Positions 18,080 to 29,595 of a DNA stretch of 64,000 nucleotides are shown here, piece after piece. The DNA comes from Streptomyces puniciscabiei (GTDB lineage Bacteria > Actinomycetota > Actinomycetes > Streptomycetales > Streptomycetaceae). The position numbers were made by a program, and so were the translations under genes. The stretch covers positions 5,932,001-5,996,000 of the forward strand of contig NZ_VFNX01000001.1 in NCBI RefSeq assembly GCF_006715785.1. Reading direction: 5' to 3'. The number at the start of each line of letters is the position of its first letter. Positions within the stretch are counted from its first letter, which is position 1. Under the pieces are notes generated by a model, which saw only the letters and a program-made list of their open reading frames with translations, was not told where the DNA came from and did not search any database.

Positions 18080-18844
18080 CGCGTTTCCCACCGACATCAC
18101 GCGTGGCCCCACCCGTGCGGCAGGCGGTGCGGGTGGTGGGTGGTGGGTGCCGGCTGCGGGGGTGCCCGCCGCTGACGGCCGCGCGACATGTACCCGGTCC
18201 ACAACGCCCCGCACAGCCCCCACCCCGGGCAGGACCTCCCGAGCCACCCCCGGCGGTCGATGGCCGCCCATCACCAGCCCCCGGCAGCCGCCCACGGCAA
18301 GGGTGGCCCAGCGGGGCAACCGGTCCAGGGGGATGCATGCCGGACGGGTCCGCCCGCCACCGGCGGTCGCCGGCGGTGGAGGTGTCTCACCGGGTGGTCA
18401 CCGGCCCCCGGAGATGCGAGCCGCACGGATCCGGGTGTCATCAGGCCCTCCGACCCCGGCAGCCTCGATGGCGAAGGCGACCCGTCCGGGGCCGTCTGCC
18501 TACCCCTCCGGCGGTCGATGGCCGACTGTCTCCAGCCCCCGGACGACCCCCGCAGCCGCTGACAGCGAGGGTGCCGCTCCGGGCCCACGGCCGATCCCCG
18601 GCATCGGCCGAGGGCGATCGCGTCCCAGCAGGGCGACCCGCACCCGGCCTCGGAAGGTGCGGGGGTGACAGCGTGGCAAACCCGCAGCCGGCCGAAGGCG
18701 AAGCCGAGGCCACCGGCAGGACACCCGCCGCACGCCCCGGAAACACCTGGAGGCCACCTCCAGGAATCCCGCGGAGACCTCGCGCGTTTCACGGGTAGAC
18801 GGTCCTCACTTCCGGCTGAAGGCGATGACCAGCCGCAGGATCGC
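18080..18844. other. Gene-free GC-rich gap between apt and relA
   Basis: About 765 bp with open frames on both strands but no family resemblance and no consistent codon pattern. It holds a G-run cluster at 18131-18161 that could form a G-quadruplex, and a direct repeat: CGGCGGTCGATGGCCG at 18251-18266 and 18509-18524, with similarity continuing for about 35 bp. I see no RNA gene. Confidence 0.6.
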
Positions 18845-18850
18845 TACCAT
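18845..18850 (+). promoter_or_regulatory. Probable -10 of the relA promoter
   Basis: TACCAT fits TANNNT and would start transcription near 18857, about 45 nt before the relA start. No clear -35 is seen. A relA promoter separate from apt read-through is known for Streptomyces coelicolor. Confidence 0.4.
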
Positions 18851-18901
18851 GGGGTCTCCGGAGCCTGACCGGGGGACCCGGATCGCGCACGAGGAGTCCT
18901 C

Positions 18902-21439
<2,538 letters not shown>

Positions 21440-21451
21440 GCAGCCGTAGCC

Positions 21452-21492
21452 ATGGAGAAGGCCCCGTACGCGCCGTACGGGGCCTTCTCCAT
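21452..21492. terminator. Bidirectional terminator between relA and the DUF349 gene
   Basis: A perfect 19-bp stem (21452-21470 with 21474-21492) with a 3-nt loop lies between two convergent genes, 12 bp after relA and 14 bp before the DUF349 stop. It can serve both strands. Confidence 0.85.
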
Positions 21493-21506
21493 GCGGACCG
21501 GGGGGA

Positions 21507-22736
21507 TCAGCCGCCGAATTCCTGCAGGCCCTTCAGAGCCTGGTCCAGGAGCGCCTGGCGGCCCTCCAGCTCGCGCTCCAGCTTGTCGGCCTTGGAGCTG
21601 TTGCCCTGGGCGCGGGCCTGCTCGATCTGCGCCTTCAACTTGTCGACGGCGGCCTGCAGCTGACCGGTCAGACCCTCGGCACGCGCGCGTGCCTCCGGGT
21701 TCGTCCGGCGCCACTCGGCCTCCTCGGCCTCCTGGATCGCCCGCTCGACCGCGTGCATCCGGCCCTCGACCTTGGGACGCGCGTCCCGCGGGACGTGACC
21801 GATGGCCTCCCAGCGCTCGTTGATCGAGCGGAAGGCGGCGCGCGCGGACTTCAGGTCGCCGATCGGCAGGAGCTTCTCGGCCTCCTCGGCCAGCTCCTCC
21901 TTCAGCTTGAGGTTCTCGGACTGCTCCGCGTCCCGCTCGGCGAACACCGAGCTGCGGGCGGCGAAGAACACGTCCTGGGCGCCGCGGAAGCGGTTCCACA
22001 GGTCGTCCTCGTGCTCGCGCTGGGCGCGGCCCGCGGCCTTCCACTGCGCCATCAGATCGCGGTACTGGGCCGCCGTCGGACCCCAGTCCGTCGAACCGGA
22101 CAGCGCCTCGGCCTCGGCGACCAGCCGCTCCTTGATCCGGCGGGCCTCCTCGCGCTGCGCGTCCAGCTGCGCGAAGTGCGCCTTGCGCCGCTTGGAGAAC
22201 GCCGACCGGGCGTGCGAGAAGCGGTGCCACAGCTCGTCATCGGACTTGCGGTCCAGACGCGGCAGGCCCTTCCAGGTGTCCACCAGCGCCCGCAGCCGCT
22301 CACCGGCCGCCCGCCACTGGTCGGACTGCGCCAGCTGCTCCGCCTCGGCGACCAGGTCCTCCTTGGCCTTGCGGGCCTCGTCGGACTGCTTGGCCCGCTG
22401 CGCCTTGCGCTCCTCACGGCGCGCCTCGACCGTCTCCACGAGCTTGTCCAGCCGCTGGCGGAGCGCGTCCAGGTCGCCGACCGCGTGGTGGGCGTCGACC
22501 TGCTCGCGCAGGTGGGCGATCGCGGCCTGGGCGTCCTTCGCCGACAGGTCGGTGGTCTTCACTCGCTTCTCGAGGAGGCCGATCTCGACAACCAGGCCCT
22601 CGTACTTGCGCTCGAAGTAGGCCAGCGCCTCCTCAGGGGAGCCGGCCGCCCAGGAACCGACGACCTGCTCGCCGTCGGCCGTACGCACGTACACGGTCCC
22701 CGTCTCGTCGACGCGGCCCCACGGGTCGCTGCTCAC
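21507..22736 (-). CDS. DUF349 domain helical protein
   Basis: 409 residues from GTG 22736 with GGAGGAGG upstream. After about 75 N-terminal residues it is almost entirely charged alpha-helix with three DUF349 repeats marked by a W-x-x-AG/A and D-x-LW-x-RF pattern (W120 region, DDELWHRFSHAR, EDDLWNRFRGAQ, then INERWEAIGHVPRDAR). No enzyme motif. DUF349 proteins have no firmly established function; long coiled coils suggest a scaffold or DNA/RNA-associated role. It is convergent with relA in streptomycetes. Confidence 0.85.
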   Translation of the reverse strand: MSSDPWGRVDETGTVYVRTADGEQVVGSWAAGSPEEALAYFERKYEGLVVEIGLLEKRVKTTDLSAKDAQAAIAHLREQVDAHHAVGDLDALRQRLDKLVETVEARREERKAQRAKQSDEARKAKEDLVAEAEQLAQSDQWRAAGERLRALVDTWKGLPRLDRKSDDELWHRFSHARSAFSKRRKAHFAQLDAQREEARRIKERLVAEAEALSGSTDWGPTAAQYRDLMAQWKAAGRAQREHEDDLWNRFRGAQDVFFAARSSVFAERDAEQSENLKLKEELAEEAEKLLPIGDLKSARAAFRSINERWEAIGHVPRDARPKVEGRMHAVERAIQEAEEAEWRRTNPEARARAEGLTGQLQAAVDKLKAQIEQARAQGNSSKADKLERELEGRQALLDQALKGLQEFGG

Positions 22737-22891
22737 AGCGCCTCCTCCACATGATGCCTGCGGAGGGCCTCAGCACCCCCGGGCATCGTCCACAGTTTCG
22801 TCACGGCCAACATAGGCGACCAGCGGGTTGCCTGTCCGCATCCAGCGCGACCGAAATTCCGCAGTTGGCCGTGTTGGGCCTCAGGCCGGCG

Positions 22892-23722
22892 TCAGGACTT
22901 CGTCACCGTCGCCTTGTTGATCACCACGGTCGCGTTGGGAGCGGTGTTGCCCGAGGTCGGGTCGGCCGGCTGGGCACCCGCGGCGGCGATCTTCTGCAGC
23001 ACCTTCATGCCCGCGGCCGACACCGTGCCGAACGGGGTGTAGCTGGGCGGCAACGGGCTGTTCTTGTAGACCAGGAAGAACTGGCTGCCGCCGGTGTGCT
23101 TCTGACCGGTGTTGGCCATCGCCACCGTGCCCGCCGGGTAGGTGTTGCCCTTCAGGCTCTTGTCCTTGAGGTTCTCGTCGGGAAGCGTGTAGCCCGGCCC
23201 GCCCATGCCGGTGCCCTGCGGGTCGCCGCACTGCAGCACGAAGATCCCGTCCGTGGTCAGGCGGTGGCACTTGGTGTGGTCGAAGAAGCCCTGGCCCGCC
23301 AGGAAGTCGAACGAGTTCACCGTGTGCGGGGCGGCGGCCGTCTTCAGCGCGATGTCGATGTCGCCGCACGTCGTGGCGAGCTTCATCGTGTACTTCGCCG
23401 ACGTGTCGATCGTCAACGCCGGCTCCTTCTTCCAGCTCAGCTTCTTCGCCGAGCCGGCCGCCGGCTTCGCGCACGGGTCCGGGGCCTTGCTGGTCGGCGA
23501 GGCGCTGGGCGTGACGTCCGCGGCGGTGTTCGTCTTCTTGTCGTCGTTCTTCAGCACCCCGGTCGTGTACAGCGCCACACTTCCGATCACGACCACGCCC
23601 AGTACCGACGCGATCACGGAGTTGCGCACGCGGGCCTTGCGACGCGCCTGTGTGCGCCGCTGCTGCTGCCGCAAGAACTTCTCCCGGGCGAGCTGACGCC
23701 GCCGCTGCTCCTGGCTGACCAC
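22892..23722 (-). CDS. Membrane-anchored cyclophilin-type peptidyl-prolyl isomerase
   Basis: 276 residues from GTG 23722. A very basic cytoplasmic start (QRRRQLAREKFLRQQQRR) is followed by a TM anchor at about 35-55, a Ser/Thr/Pro linker, and an extracellular cyclophilin domain from about 105. Cyclophilin signatures include FFDHTKCHRL, GDPQGTGMGGPGY, GTVAMANTG and SQFFLVY. It probably speeds proline isomerisation in exported proteins. Cysteines at the start and inside the domain could form disulfides outside the cell. It is minus-strand, divergent from the hydrolase at 23893. Confidence 0.9.
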   Translation of the reverse strand: MVSQEQRRRQLAREKFLRQQQRRTQARRKARVRNSVIASVLGVVVIGSVALYTTGVLKNDDKKTNTAADVTPSASPTSKAPDPCAKPAAGSAKKLSWKKEPALTIDTSAKYTMKLATTCGDIDIALKTAAAPHTVNSFDFLAGQGFFDHTKCHRLTTDGIFVLQCGDPQGTGMGGPGYTLPDENLKDKSLKGNTYPAGTVAMANTGQKHTGGSQFFLVYKNSPLPPSYTPFGTVSAAGMKVLQKIAAAGAQPADPTSGNTAPNATVVINKATVTKS

Positions 23723-23892
23723 CGGGTTCTCTCCTCATGCGTGTCGTGTGTCGACCGGTACGCGTGCGTGCTCGTGAGCCGACCGTTGCGTGTAGCCCCG
23801 TACCGTATATGGGTTCGCTGAGGAAACGGCAGCGCCGGTAGGCTCTGGGCCACAGCTTGTGGTCACCCGTATCGACACAACGAAGGACGATC

Positions 23893-24600
23893 GTGCTCAT
23901 TGCCGGGTTCCCCGCCGGGGCCTGGGGGACGAACTGTTATCTCGTCGCCCCTGCCGCCGGTGAGGAGTGCGTGATCATCGACCCCGGCCACCAGGCCGCC
24001 GAAGGCGTCGAGGAAGCACTGAAGAAGCATCGGCTCAAGCCCGTCGCCGTCGTCCTCACCCACGGGCACATCGATCACGTGGCCTCGGTCGTCCCGGTCT
24101 GCGGCGCGCACGACGTGCCGGCCTGGATCCACCCCGAGGACCGGTACATGATGAGCGACCCCGGGAAGGCGCTCGGCCGGTCCATCGGGATGCCGCTGCT
24201 GGGCGAGCTGACCGTGGGGGAGCCGGACGACGTCCGGGAGCTGACGAACGGCACCACCCTCGAACTGGCGGGCCTGGAGTTCTCCGTCGCGCACGCGCCG
24301 GGCCATACCAAGGGGTCGGTGACCTTCCGGATGCCCGAGACCGCCGACATCCCGTCGGTGTTCTTCTCCGGGGATCTGCTGTTCGCCGGCTCCATCGGAC
24401 GCACTGACCTGCCGGGCGGATCCATGGAGGACATGCTCGAGTCGCTGGCCCGTGTGTGCCTGCCGCTCGACGACTCCACCGTGGTGCTGTCCGGCCACGG
24501 CCCCCAGACGACCATCGGCCAGGAGCGCGCCACCAACCCCTATCTGCGGCAGGTGGCGGCCGGCCAGGGAGCCTCCCCGGCTCCCCGACGAGGAATGTGA
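23893..24600 (+). CDS. Metallo-beta-lactamase-fold hydrolase (glyoxalase II-like)
   Basis: 235 residues from GTG 23893 with GAAGGA upstream. The metal-binding motif THGHIDH is present, with further ligands in HAPGHTKGSV, FSGDLLF and SGHGP, the pattern of glyoxalase II-like hydrolases. The substrate is not evident; hydroxyacyl-glutathione is unlikely because actinobacteria use mycothiol. It lies 12 bp before hisS, and the same order occurs in other actinobacteria. Confidence 0.88.
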   Translation: MLIAGFPAGAWGTNCYLVAPAAGEECVIIDPGHQAAEGVEEALKKHRLKPVAVVLTHGHIDHVASVVPVCGAHDVPAWIHPEDRYMMSDPGKALGRSIGMPLLGELTVGEPDDVRELTNGTTLELAGLEFSVAHAPGHTKGSVTFRMPETADIPSVFFSGDLLFAGSIGRTDLPGGSMEDMLESLARVCLPLDDSTVVLSGHGPQTTIGQERATNPYLRQVAAGQGASPAPRRGM

Positions 24601-24612
24601 CGAGAGAACTCC

Positions 24613-25875
24613 GTGAGCACTTTCAAGGCCCCCAAGGGCACCTACGACCTGCTGCCGCCCGACAGCGCCAAGTTCCTGGCCGTCCGCGAGGCGATCGCCG
24701 CGCCGCTCAGGAGCTCCGGCTACGGCTACATCGAGACGCCCGGTTTCGAGAGCGTGGAACTGTTCGCGCGGGGTGTCGGTGAGTCCACCGACATCGTGAC
24801 GAAGGAGATGTACGTCTTCGAGACGAAGGGCGGCGACAAGCTGGCCCTGCGCCCGGAGACCACCGCGCCCGTGCTGCGCGCGGTCCTGGAGGCCAACCTG
24901 TACAAGACGGGCAACCTCCCGGTGAAGGTCTGGTACTCGGGCTCGCAGTACCGCTACGAGCGCCCGCAGAAGGGCCGCTACCGGCACTTCTCGCAGGTCG
25001 GCGCCGAGGCGATCGGCGCGGAGGACCCGGCCCTCGACGCCGAGCTGATCATCCTGGCCGACCAGGCGTACCGCTCGCTGGGCCTGCGCGACTTCCGCAT
25101 CCTGCTGAACAGCCTCGGCGACCGGGAGTGCCGCCCGGTGTACCGGGCCGCGCTGCAGGAGTTCCTGCTCGGCCTCGACCTGGACGAGGACACCCGCCGC
25201 CGCGTCGACATCAACCCGCTCCGGGTCCTCGACGACAAGCGCGAGTCGGTCCAGAAGCAGCTCACCGGCGCGCCCCTCCTGCGCGACTACCTGTGCGACG
25301 CCTGCAAGGCCTACCACGAGGAGGTCCGCGAGCTGATCACCGCGGCGGGCGTGGCCTTCGAGGACGACCCGAAGCTGGTGCGCGGCCTGGACTACTACAC
25401 CCGCACCACCTTCGAGTTCGTGCACGACGGCCTGGGCTCGCAGTCGGCGGTGGGCGGCGGCGGCCGCTACGACGGACTGTCCGAGATGATCGGCGGCCCC
25501 GCGCTGCCGTCGGTCGGCTGGGCCCTCGGCGTCGACCGCACGGTCCTCGCACTGGAGGCGGAGGGCGTGGAGCTGGACCTCCCGTCCACCACGTCGGTGT
25601 ACGCCGTCCCGCTCGGCGAGGAGGCCCGCCGGGTGCTGTTCGCCAAGGTCACCGAGCTGCGCAAGGTCGGCATCTCGGCGGACTTCGCCTACGGCGGCAA
25701 GGGCCTGAAGGGCGCCATGAAGAACGCCAACCGCAGCGGCGCCCGCTACGCACTCGTGGCCGGCGAACGCGACCTCGCCGAGGGCGTCGTCCAGCTCAAG
25801 GACATGGAGTCCGGCGAGCAGACGGCGATCGGCGTGAACGAGATCGTGGCGGAACTGGAGTCCCGGCTCGGCTAG
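24613..25875 (+). CDS. hisS: Histidyl-tRNA synthetase
   Basis: 420 residues from GTG 24613. A class II synthetase that charges tRNA-His. Motif 1 and motif 2 ([20 protein letters not shown]) and the histidine-specific motifs [16 protein letters not shown] and GGGGRYDGL are intact, followed by a C-terminal anticodon-binding domain ([13 protein letters not shown] onwards). It is preceded by the metallohydrolase and ends in a hairpin shared with the response-regulator gene. Confidence 0.97.
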   Translation: MSTFKAPKGTYDLLPPDSAKFLAVREAIAAPLRSSGYGYIETPGFESVELFARGVGESTDIVTKEMYVFETKGGDKLALRPETTAPVLRAVLEANLYKTGNLPVKVWYSGSQYRYERPQKGRYRHFSQVGAEAIGAEDPALDAELIILADQAYRSLGLRDFRILLNSLGDRECRPVYRAALQEFLLGLDLDEDTRRRVDINPLRVLDDKRESVQKQLTGAPLLRDYLCDACKAYHEEVRELITAAGVAFEDDPKLVRGLDYYTRTTFEFVHDGLGSQSAVGGGGRYDGLSEMIGGPALPSVGWALGVDRTVLALEAEGVELDLPSTTSVYAVPLGEEARRVLFAKVTELRKVGISADFAYGGKGLKGAMKNANRSGARYALVAGERDLAEGVVQLKDMESGEQTAIGVNEIVAELESRLG

Positions 25876-25888
25876 TCGAGCAAGGAGT

Positions 25889-25917
25889 GGGCGCCGGGAA
25901 CGACCCCCCCGGCGCCC
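25889..25917. terminator. Terminator between convergent hisS and response-regulator genes
   Basis: A 10-bp stem (25889-25898 with 25908-25917) and a 9-nt loop fill the 44-bp space between the two stops, so it can end both transcripts. Confidence 0.7.
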
Positions 25918-25919
25918 TC

Positions 25920-26546
25920 TCACTGTTCCAGCAGGCCGTACCGCATCGCGCTGGTGACCGCCGCGGTCCGGTCGTCCACCCCCAACTTGCCGAAGATCCG
26001 CAGCATATGGGTCTTCACGGTCGACTCCCCGATGTACAGGCGCCGGCCTATCTCCGCGTTCGTGCAGCCCTCGGCCACCAGCCGCAGCACCGCCGTCTCC
26101 CGTTCCGACAGCCGGGGGCGTTCCGGCTTGGTGCGGAGCTGGTCCACCAGGCGGGCCGCGACCGACGGGGCCAGTACGGTCTCGCCGCGCGCGGCCGCCC
26201 GTACCGCTTCCGCCAGTTCCCGGCGGGGCAGGTCCTTCAGCAAGTAGCCCGCGGCGCCCGCCTCCACGGCCCGCAGGATGTCCCGGTCGGTCTCGTACGT
26301 CGTCAGCACGATCACCCGGCACGGCAGACCGGCCGCCGTCATCCGCACGATCGAGTCCACGCCGCCACCGCCCGGCATACGCAGGTCCATCAGCACGATG
26401 TCCGGGTGCAGTTCGGCAGCCAGCGCCTCCGCCTGCGGCCCGCTCGCCGCGTCGCCGACCACCTCGAGGTCCGGTTCGGCGCTCAGCATGGCGCGCAGTC
26501 CCTCCCGTACCACGGGGTGGTCGTCGGCCAGGACGATCCGGATCAC
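25920..26546 (-). CDS. NarL/LuxR-family response regulator
   Basis: 208 residues. Receiver domain with acidic pocket D8-D9, phosphoacceptor D54 (LMDLRMPG) and K104 in LLKDLP, then a LuxR-type helix-turn-helix (about 143-200: LSERETAVLRLVAEG, NAEIGRRLYIGESTVKTH). It would bind DNA when phosphorylated. Its start overlaps the kinase stop by 4 bp. Last gene of the exporter/two-component cluster; it most likely controls that cluster. Confidence 0.93.
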   Translation of the reverse strand: MIRIVLADDHPVVREGLRAMLSAEPDLEVVGDAASGPQAEALAAELHPDIVLMDLRMPGGGGVDSIVRMTAAGLPCRVIVLTTYETDRDILRAVEAGAAGYLLKDLPRRELAEAVRAAARGETVLAPSVAARLVDQLRTKPERPRLSERETAVLRLVAEGCTNAEIGRRLYIGESTVKTHMLRIFGKLGVDDRTAAVTSAMRYGLLEQ

Positions 26547-27745
26547 GGCACCTCACTCACAACAGCGGCAGGAACGGGCAGGCGTACGGTCACCGTCGTA
26601 CCGCCGCCGGGTGCGCTGCGGACGGTCGCCGTGCCGCCCGCCTCGGCGGCGCGGGCGCGCAGCCCCGCCAGACCGTATCCGGTGCGGACGGCGGCGGGGT
26701 CGAAGCCACAGCCGTCGTCGCGGACGGAGAGCGTCAGCGTGCCGTCGGCGTAGCCGAGGCGGACCTCCACCCGCGTCGGAGTCCCGGCGTGTTTACGGGC
26801 GTTGGTCAGCGCCTCCTGGCAGGCGCGCAGGGCCACCACCTCCACGCTCGCGGGCAGCGGGCGCACCGGGCCGGTGACCTCCAGCGCCGCCTCGTGCCGG
26901 GCGGCCAGCCGGTCGAGCGCGTCCCGCAGCGAGGCTCCTGCCAGATCGGCGGGCGCGCCGTCCGCCACCAGCGCGCGGGCCTCGGCCAGGTTCCGGCGGG
27001 CCGTGTCGTCCATCAGCGCGAGGTGACGCCGGGCCTGAGCGGGGTCGGTGTCCAGCTCGGCCTCCACCGCCTGCACCAGCATGAGCAGGCTGGTGAAGCC
27101 CTGCGCGAGCGTGTCGTGGATCTCCCGGGACAGCCGCTCGCGCTCGGCGAGGGCGCCGTGCGCCGCCGACAGCCGGGCGACCTCGCTCCTGCTGGACTCC
27201 AACTCCGCGATCAGCTCGGCGCGTTCCCAGCTCTGCTCGATGATCCGGATGATCCAGCCGCCGATCACCACGGAGAACATCAGACCGACCACGGCGAACA
27301 GTGCGTTGGCGAAGAAATCCTCGGCAGCGGGCCGCCACAGCAGCGCCCAGCCCGCGAGCGGGAGCAGGTTGACCACGGTGACCGCGACCAGCGCGCCTCG
27401 CGTGCGCAGGGTCATGAAGCACTGGGGGATCAGCGCGAAGGCCAGCAAACGGGTTTCGCCTGCCAGCACTCCCGACGGCAGGAACAGGGCCAACGCGCCC
27501 ACCAGGTAGTACAGGGCGCGGCGTTCGTCCGGCGGGTTCTGGCCCAGCAGCGGGCGTCCCACCAGCAGGTACCAGGGCACGAGCGGCACGAGCAGCCCGG
27601 CCGCGACGGCCCGGACCGGCCACACCGGGTGCTCCGCGCCCATCAGCATGGCCAGCGTGGCCGCCCAGGCCAGCGCGAAGTACGCGTCCCAGACCCGGAT
27701 CGACCGGTCCCAGGCATGGACGCCCCGGGCCCGGTCTCCCCTCAC
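26543..27745 (-). CDS. HisKA_3 sensor histidine kinase
   Basis: 400 residues. GTG 27745 is chosen because it overlaps the permease stop (GTGA); the upstream frame runs inside the permease gene. Five to six TM helices span about 20-170 with almost no external loop, so the signal is probably sensed within the membrane. A short coiled coil leads to the H-box with H210 (ERLSREIHDTL) and a C-terminal HATPase domain with N-box CQEALTNARKHA and G-box DDGCGFDP. Layout and context match intramembrane-sensing kinases paired with ABC exporters. Confidence 0.9.
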   Translation of the reverse strand: MRGDRARGVHAWDRSIRVWDAYFALAWAATLAMLMGAEHPVWPVRAVAAGLLVPLVPWYLLVGRPLLGQNPPDERRALYYLVGALALFLPSGVLAGETRLLAFALIPQCFMTLRTRGALVAVTVVNLLPLAGWALLWRPAAEDFFANALFAVVGLMFSVVIGGWIIRIIEQSWERAELIAELESSRSEVARLSAAHGALAERERLSREIHDTLAQGFTSLLMLVQAVEAELDTDPAQARRHLALMDDTARRNLAEARALVADGAPADLAGASLRDALDRLAARHEAALEVTGPVRPLPASVEVVALRACQEALTNARKHAGTPTRVEVRLGYADGTLTLSVRDDGCGFDPAAVRTGYGLAGLRARAAEAGGTATVRSAPGGGTTVTVRLPVPAAVVSEVP

Positions 27746-28587
27746 CCCTCGCGCCGGTTCTTCCACCGGAAGGTCAGCAAGCACAGCACCAATCCTCCGA
27801 CGCACCAGGCGCCCAGCACCAACGCGATCCGTCCGAACTCCCATGCGTGCGCCTGTTCCAGGACCTTCGCCGAGTCGGGCAGGAAGACGCCCCGCAGGCC
27901 CTGGCACAGCCACTTGAGCGGGAACAGCGCGCCGATGTCGAGCATCCAGCCGGGGATGGTGCCGATGGCGATGTAGACCCCGGAGACGAACTGGAGCACC
28001 AGGAAGGGCAGGACGACGACGGAGCCGGCGCTCTTCGCCGACTTGGGCACCGAACTGATGGCGATGCCCAGGAGCGCGCACGCGGTCAGCCCGAGCACGA
28101 AGATCCACGCGAAGTCGAACCAGCGGCCGGGGTCGGACGGCAGGTGGACGTCGTAGCACACCGTGCCGACGGCCAGCAGGATCGCGGTCTCCAGGACGGC
28201 GGTGAACAGGACCAGCCAGATCTTGCCCAGGAAGTAGGCCGCGGGCGGCATCGGGGTGCCCCGCAGCCGCCGCAGCACCTTCTCGTCCCGTTCGACGGCG
28301 ATGGAGATGCCCAGCGACTGGAAACTCGTCGACATGATCCCGGAGGCCGTCATCGCGGGCACGTACAGCTGGGAGGCGGTGACCCCGGTGTGCCCGACGT
28401 CGTCGTGGAAGATCGACGCGAACAGGAACAGGAACACCACCGGGAACGAGAACGTGAACACCACCTGCTCGCGCAGCCGGAAGAACTGCCTGATCTCCAG
28501 CCCGCCCCGCAGCAGTCCGAGCCGCCAGGCGCCGGGCGGGGATCCGGCGGACGCGCGGTCGGTGGCCCGTACGGCGGTCGTGGTCAT
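27742..28587 (-). CDS. ABC-2 type exporter permease
   Basis: 281 residues from ATG 28587, which overlaps the ATPase stop by 4 bp. Six TM helices of the ABC-2 fold and the family region FLGKIWLVLF, with ALFPLKWLCQGLR before the last helix. With the adjacent ATPase it should form a drug or lipid exporter of the DrrAB/daunorubicin type. The substrate is unknown. It is translationally coupled to both neighbours. Confidence 0.9.
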   Translation of the reverse strand: MTTTAVRATDRASAGSPPGAWRLGLLRGGLEIRQFFRLREQVVFTFSFPVVFLFLFASIFHDDVGHTGVTASQLYVPAMTASGIMSTSFQSLGISIAVERDEKVLRRLRGTPMPPAAYFLGKIWLVLFTAVLETAILLAVGTVCYDVHLPSDPGRWFDFAWIFVLGLTACALLGIAISSVPKSAKSAGSVVVLPFLVLQFVSGVYIAIGTIPGWMLDIGALFPLKWLCQGLRGVFLPDSAKVLEQAHAWEFGRIALVLGAWCVGGLVLCLLTFRWKNRREG

Positions 28588-29450
28588 CGGGCGGCCTCCT
28601 GACCGGTCAGCCGGAGGTAGACGTCCTCCAGGGTCGGGCGGGTCACGGTCAGCCCGGGTATCTCGCCGTCGAAGCGGTGCATGAGCGCGGCGACGGTCTT
28701 CGTGGGTGTGCCGGTGTGCTCCACGCGCGCGGAGCCGTCGGATTCCGTCCAGCCGACGGTCGCGCCGGCGCCGTACCGCTCGCGCAGGCCGGCCGGCGTG
28801 CCCTCGGCGACCACCCGCCCCCTGGCGACGACCGCGAGCCGGTCGGCGAGAGCCTCGGCCTCCTCCAGGTAGTGCGTGGTGAGCAGGATCGTGGTGCCCT
28901 CGTCGGCGAGCAGCCGGATCAGGTCCCAGAACTGGCGCCGGGCGGCCGGGTCGAAGCCGGTGGTCGGCTCGTCCAGGAGCAGCAGCTCGGGGTCGCCGAT
29001 CACGCCGAGCGCCACGTCCAGGCGGCGCCGCTGGCCGCCGGAGAGGGCCTTGATCCGGCTGTCCGCCTTCGCCTGGAGGCCGACCAGGCGGATGACGTCC
29101 TCCGGGTCGCGCGGGCGGGGGTAGTAGCGGGCGAAGTGCCGTACCGTCTCGCCGACCGTCAACTCCGCGGGCGCCGATTCGTCCTGCCAGACGATTCCCA
29201 CACGGGATCTCCACGCGCGCGTGCCCGTCGCCGGGTCCGCGCCGAGGACACGGACCTCGCCGCCGTCCCGTGACCGGTTGCCCTGGAGGATCTCCACCGT
29301 GGTGCTCTTGCCCGCGCCGTTGGGCCCGAGCAGGCCGAACACCTCACCGTGCCGGATGCCCAGGTCGAGCCCGTCCACCGCGGTCACGCCCCCGTACCGC
29401 TTGCGCAGCCCCCGGACGTCCACCGCGAGTTCGTTCGCGTGTGCTGTCAT
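28584..29450 (-). CDS. ABC exporter ATP-binding protein
   Basis: 288 residues from ATG 29450; an ATG at 29462 four codons upstream is equally possible and neither has a clear ribosome-binding site. Walker A GPNGAGKST, signature LSGGQRRRLD, Walker B LLLLDEPTTGFDP and an H-loop (LTTHYLEEAE) are intact, with the C-terminal extension of DrrA-type ATPases. It powers the permease encoded next. First gene of a four-gene unit whose members each overlap by 4 bp. Confidence 0.92.
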   Translation of the reverse strand: MTAHANELAVDVRGLRKRYGGVTAVDGLDLGIRHGEVFGLLGPNGAGKSTTVEILQGNRSRDGGEVRVLGADPATGTRAWRSRVGIVWQDESAPAELTVGETVRHFARYYPRPRDPEDVIRLVGLQAKADSRIKALSGGQRRRLDVALGVIGDPELLLLDEPTTGFDPAARRQFWDLIRLLADEGTTILLTTHYLEEAEALADRLAVVARGRVVAEGTPAGLRERYGAGATVGWTESDGSARVEHTGTPTKTVAALMHRFDGEIPGLTVTRPTLEDVYLRLTGQEAAR

Positions 29451-29595
29451 GACCACGAGCATCGGCCGGAACCGAACGATCCGTGACCACCGTGCGTACC
29501 TCCTTATGTCCTTCGAACGGTGGACACACGCGTACGTGCGGCACAATGAGCCGTGCCCGAAGATGGTCCGACTCTCAAGTGACGGAATCGGCGTG

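Noticed and set aside
17356..18798. Plus-strand open frame across secF, apt and the following gap
   Set aside because: Over apt it is out of frame with a clear gene, and beyond apt it has no recognisable or biased coding pattern.
18805..18850. Minus-strand mini-ORF MVAILRLVIAFSRK over the relA promoter
   Set aside because: Only 14 codons, no convincing ribosome-binding site, and it coincides with the likely -10 of relA.
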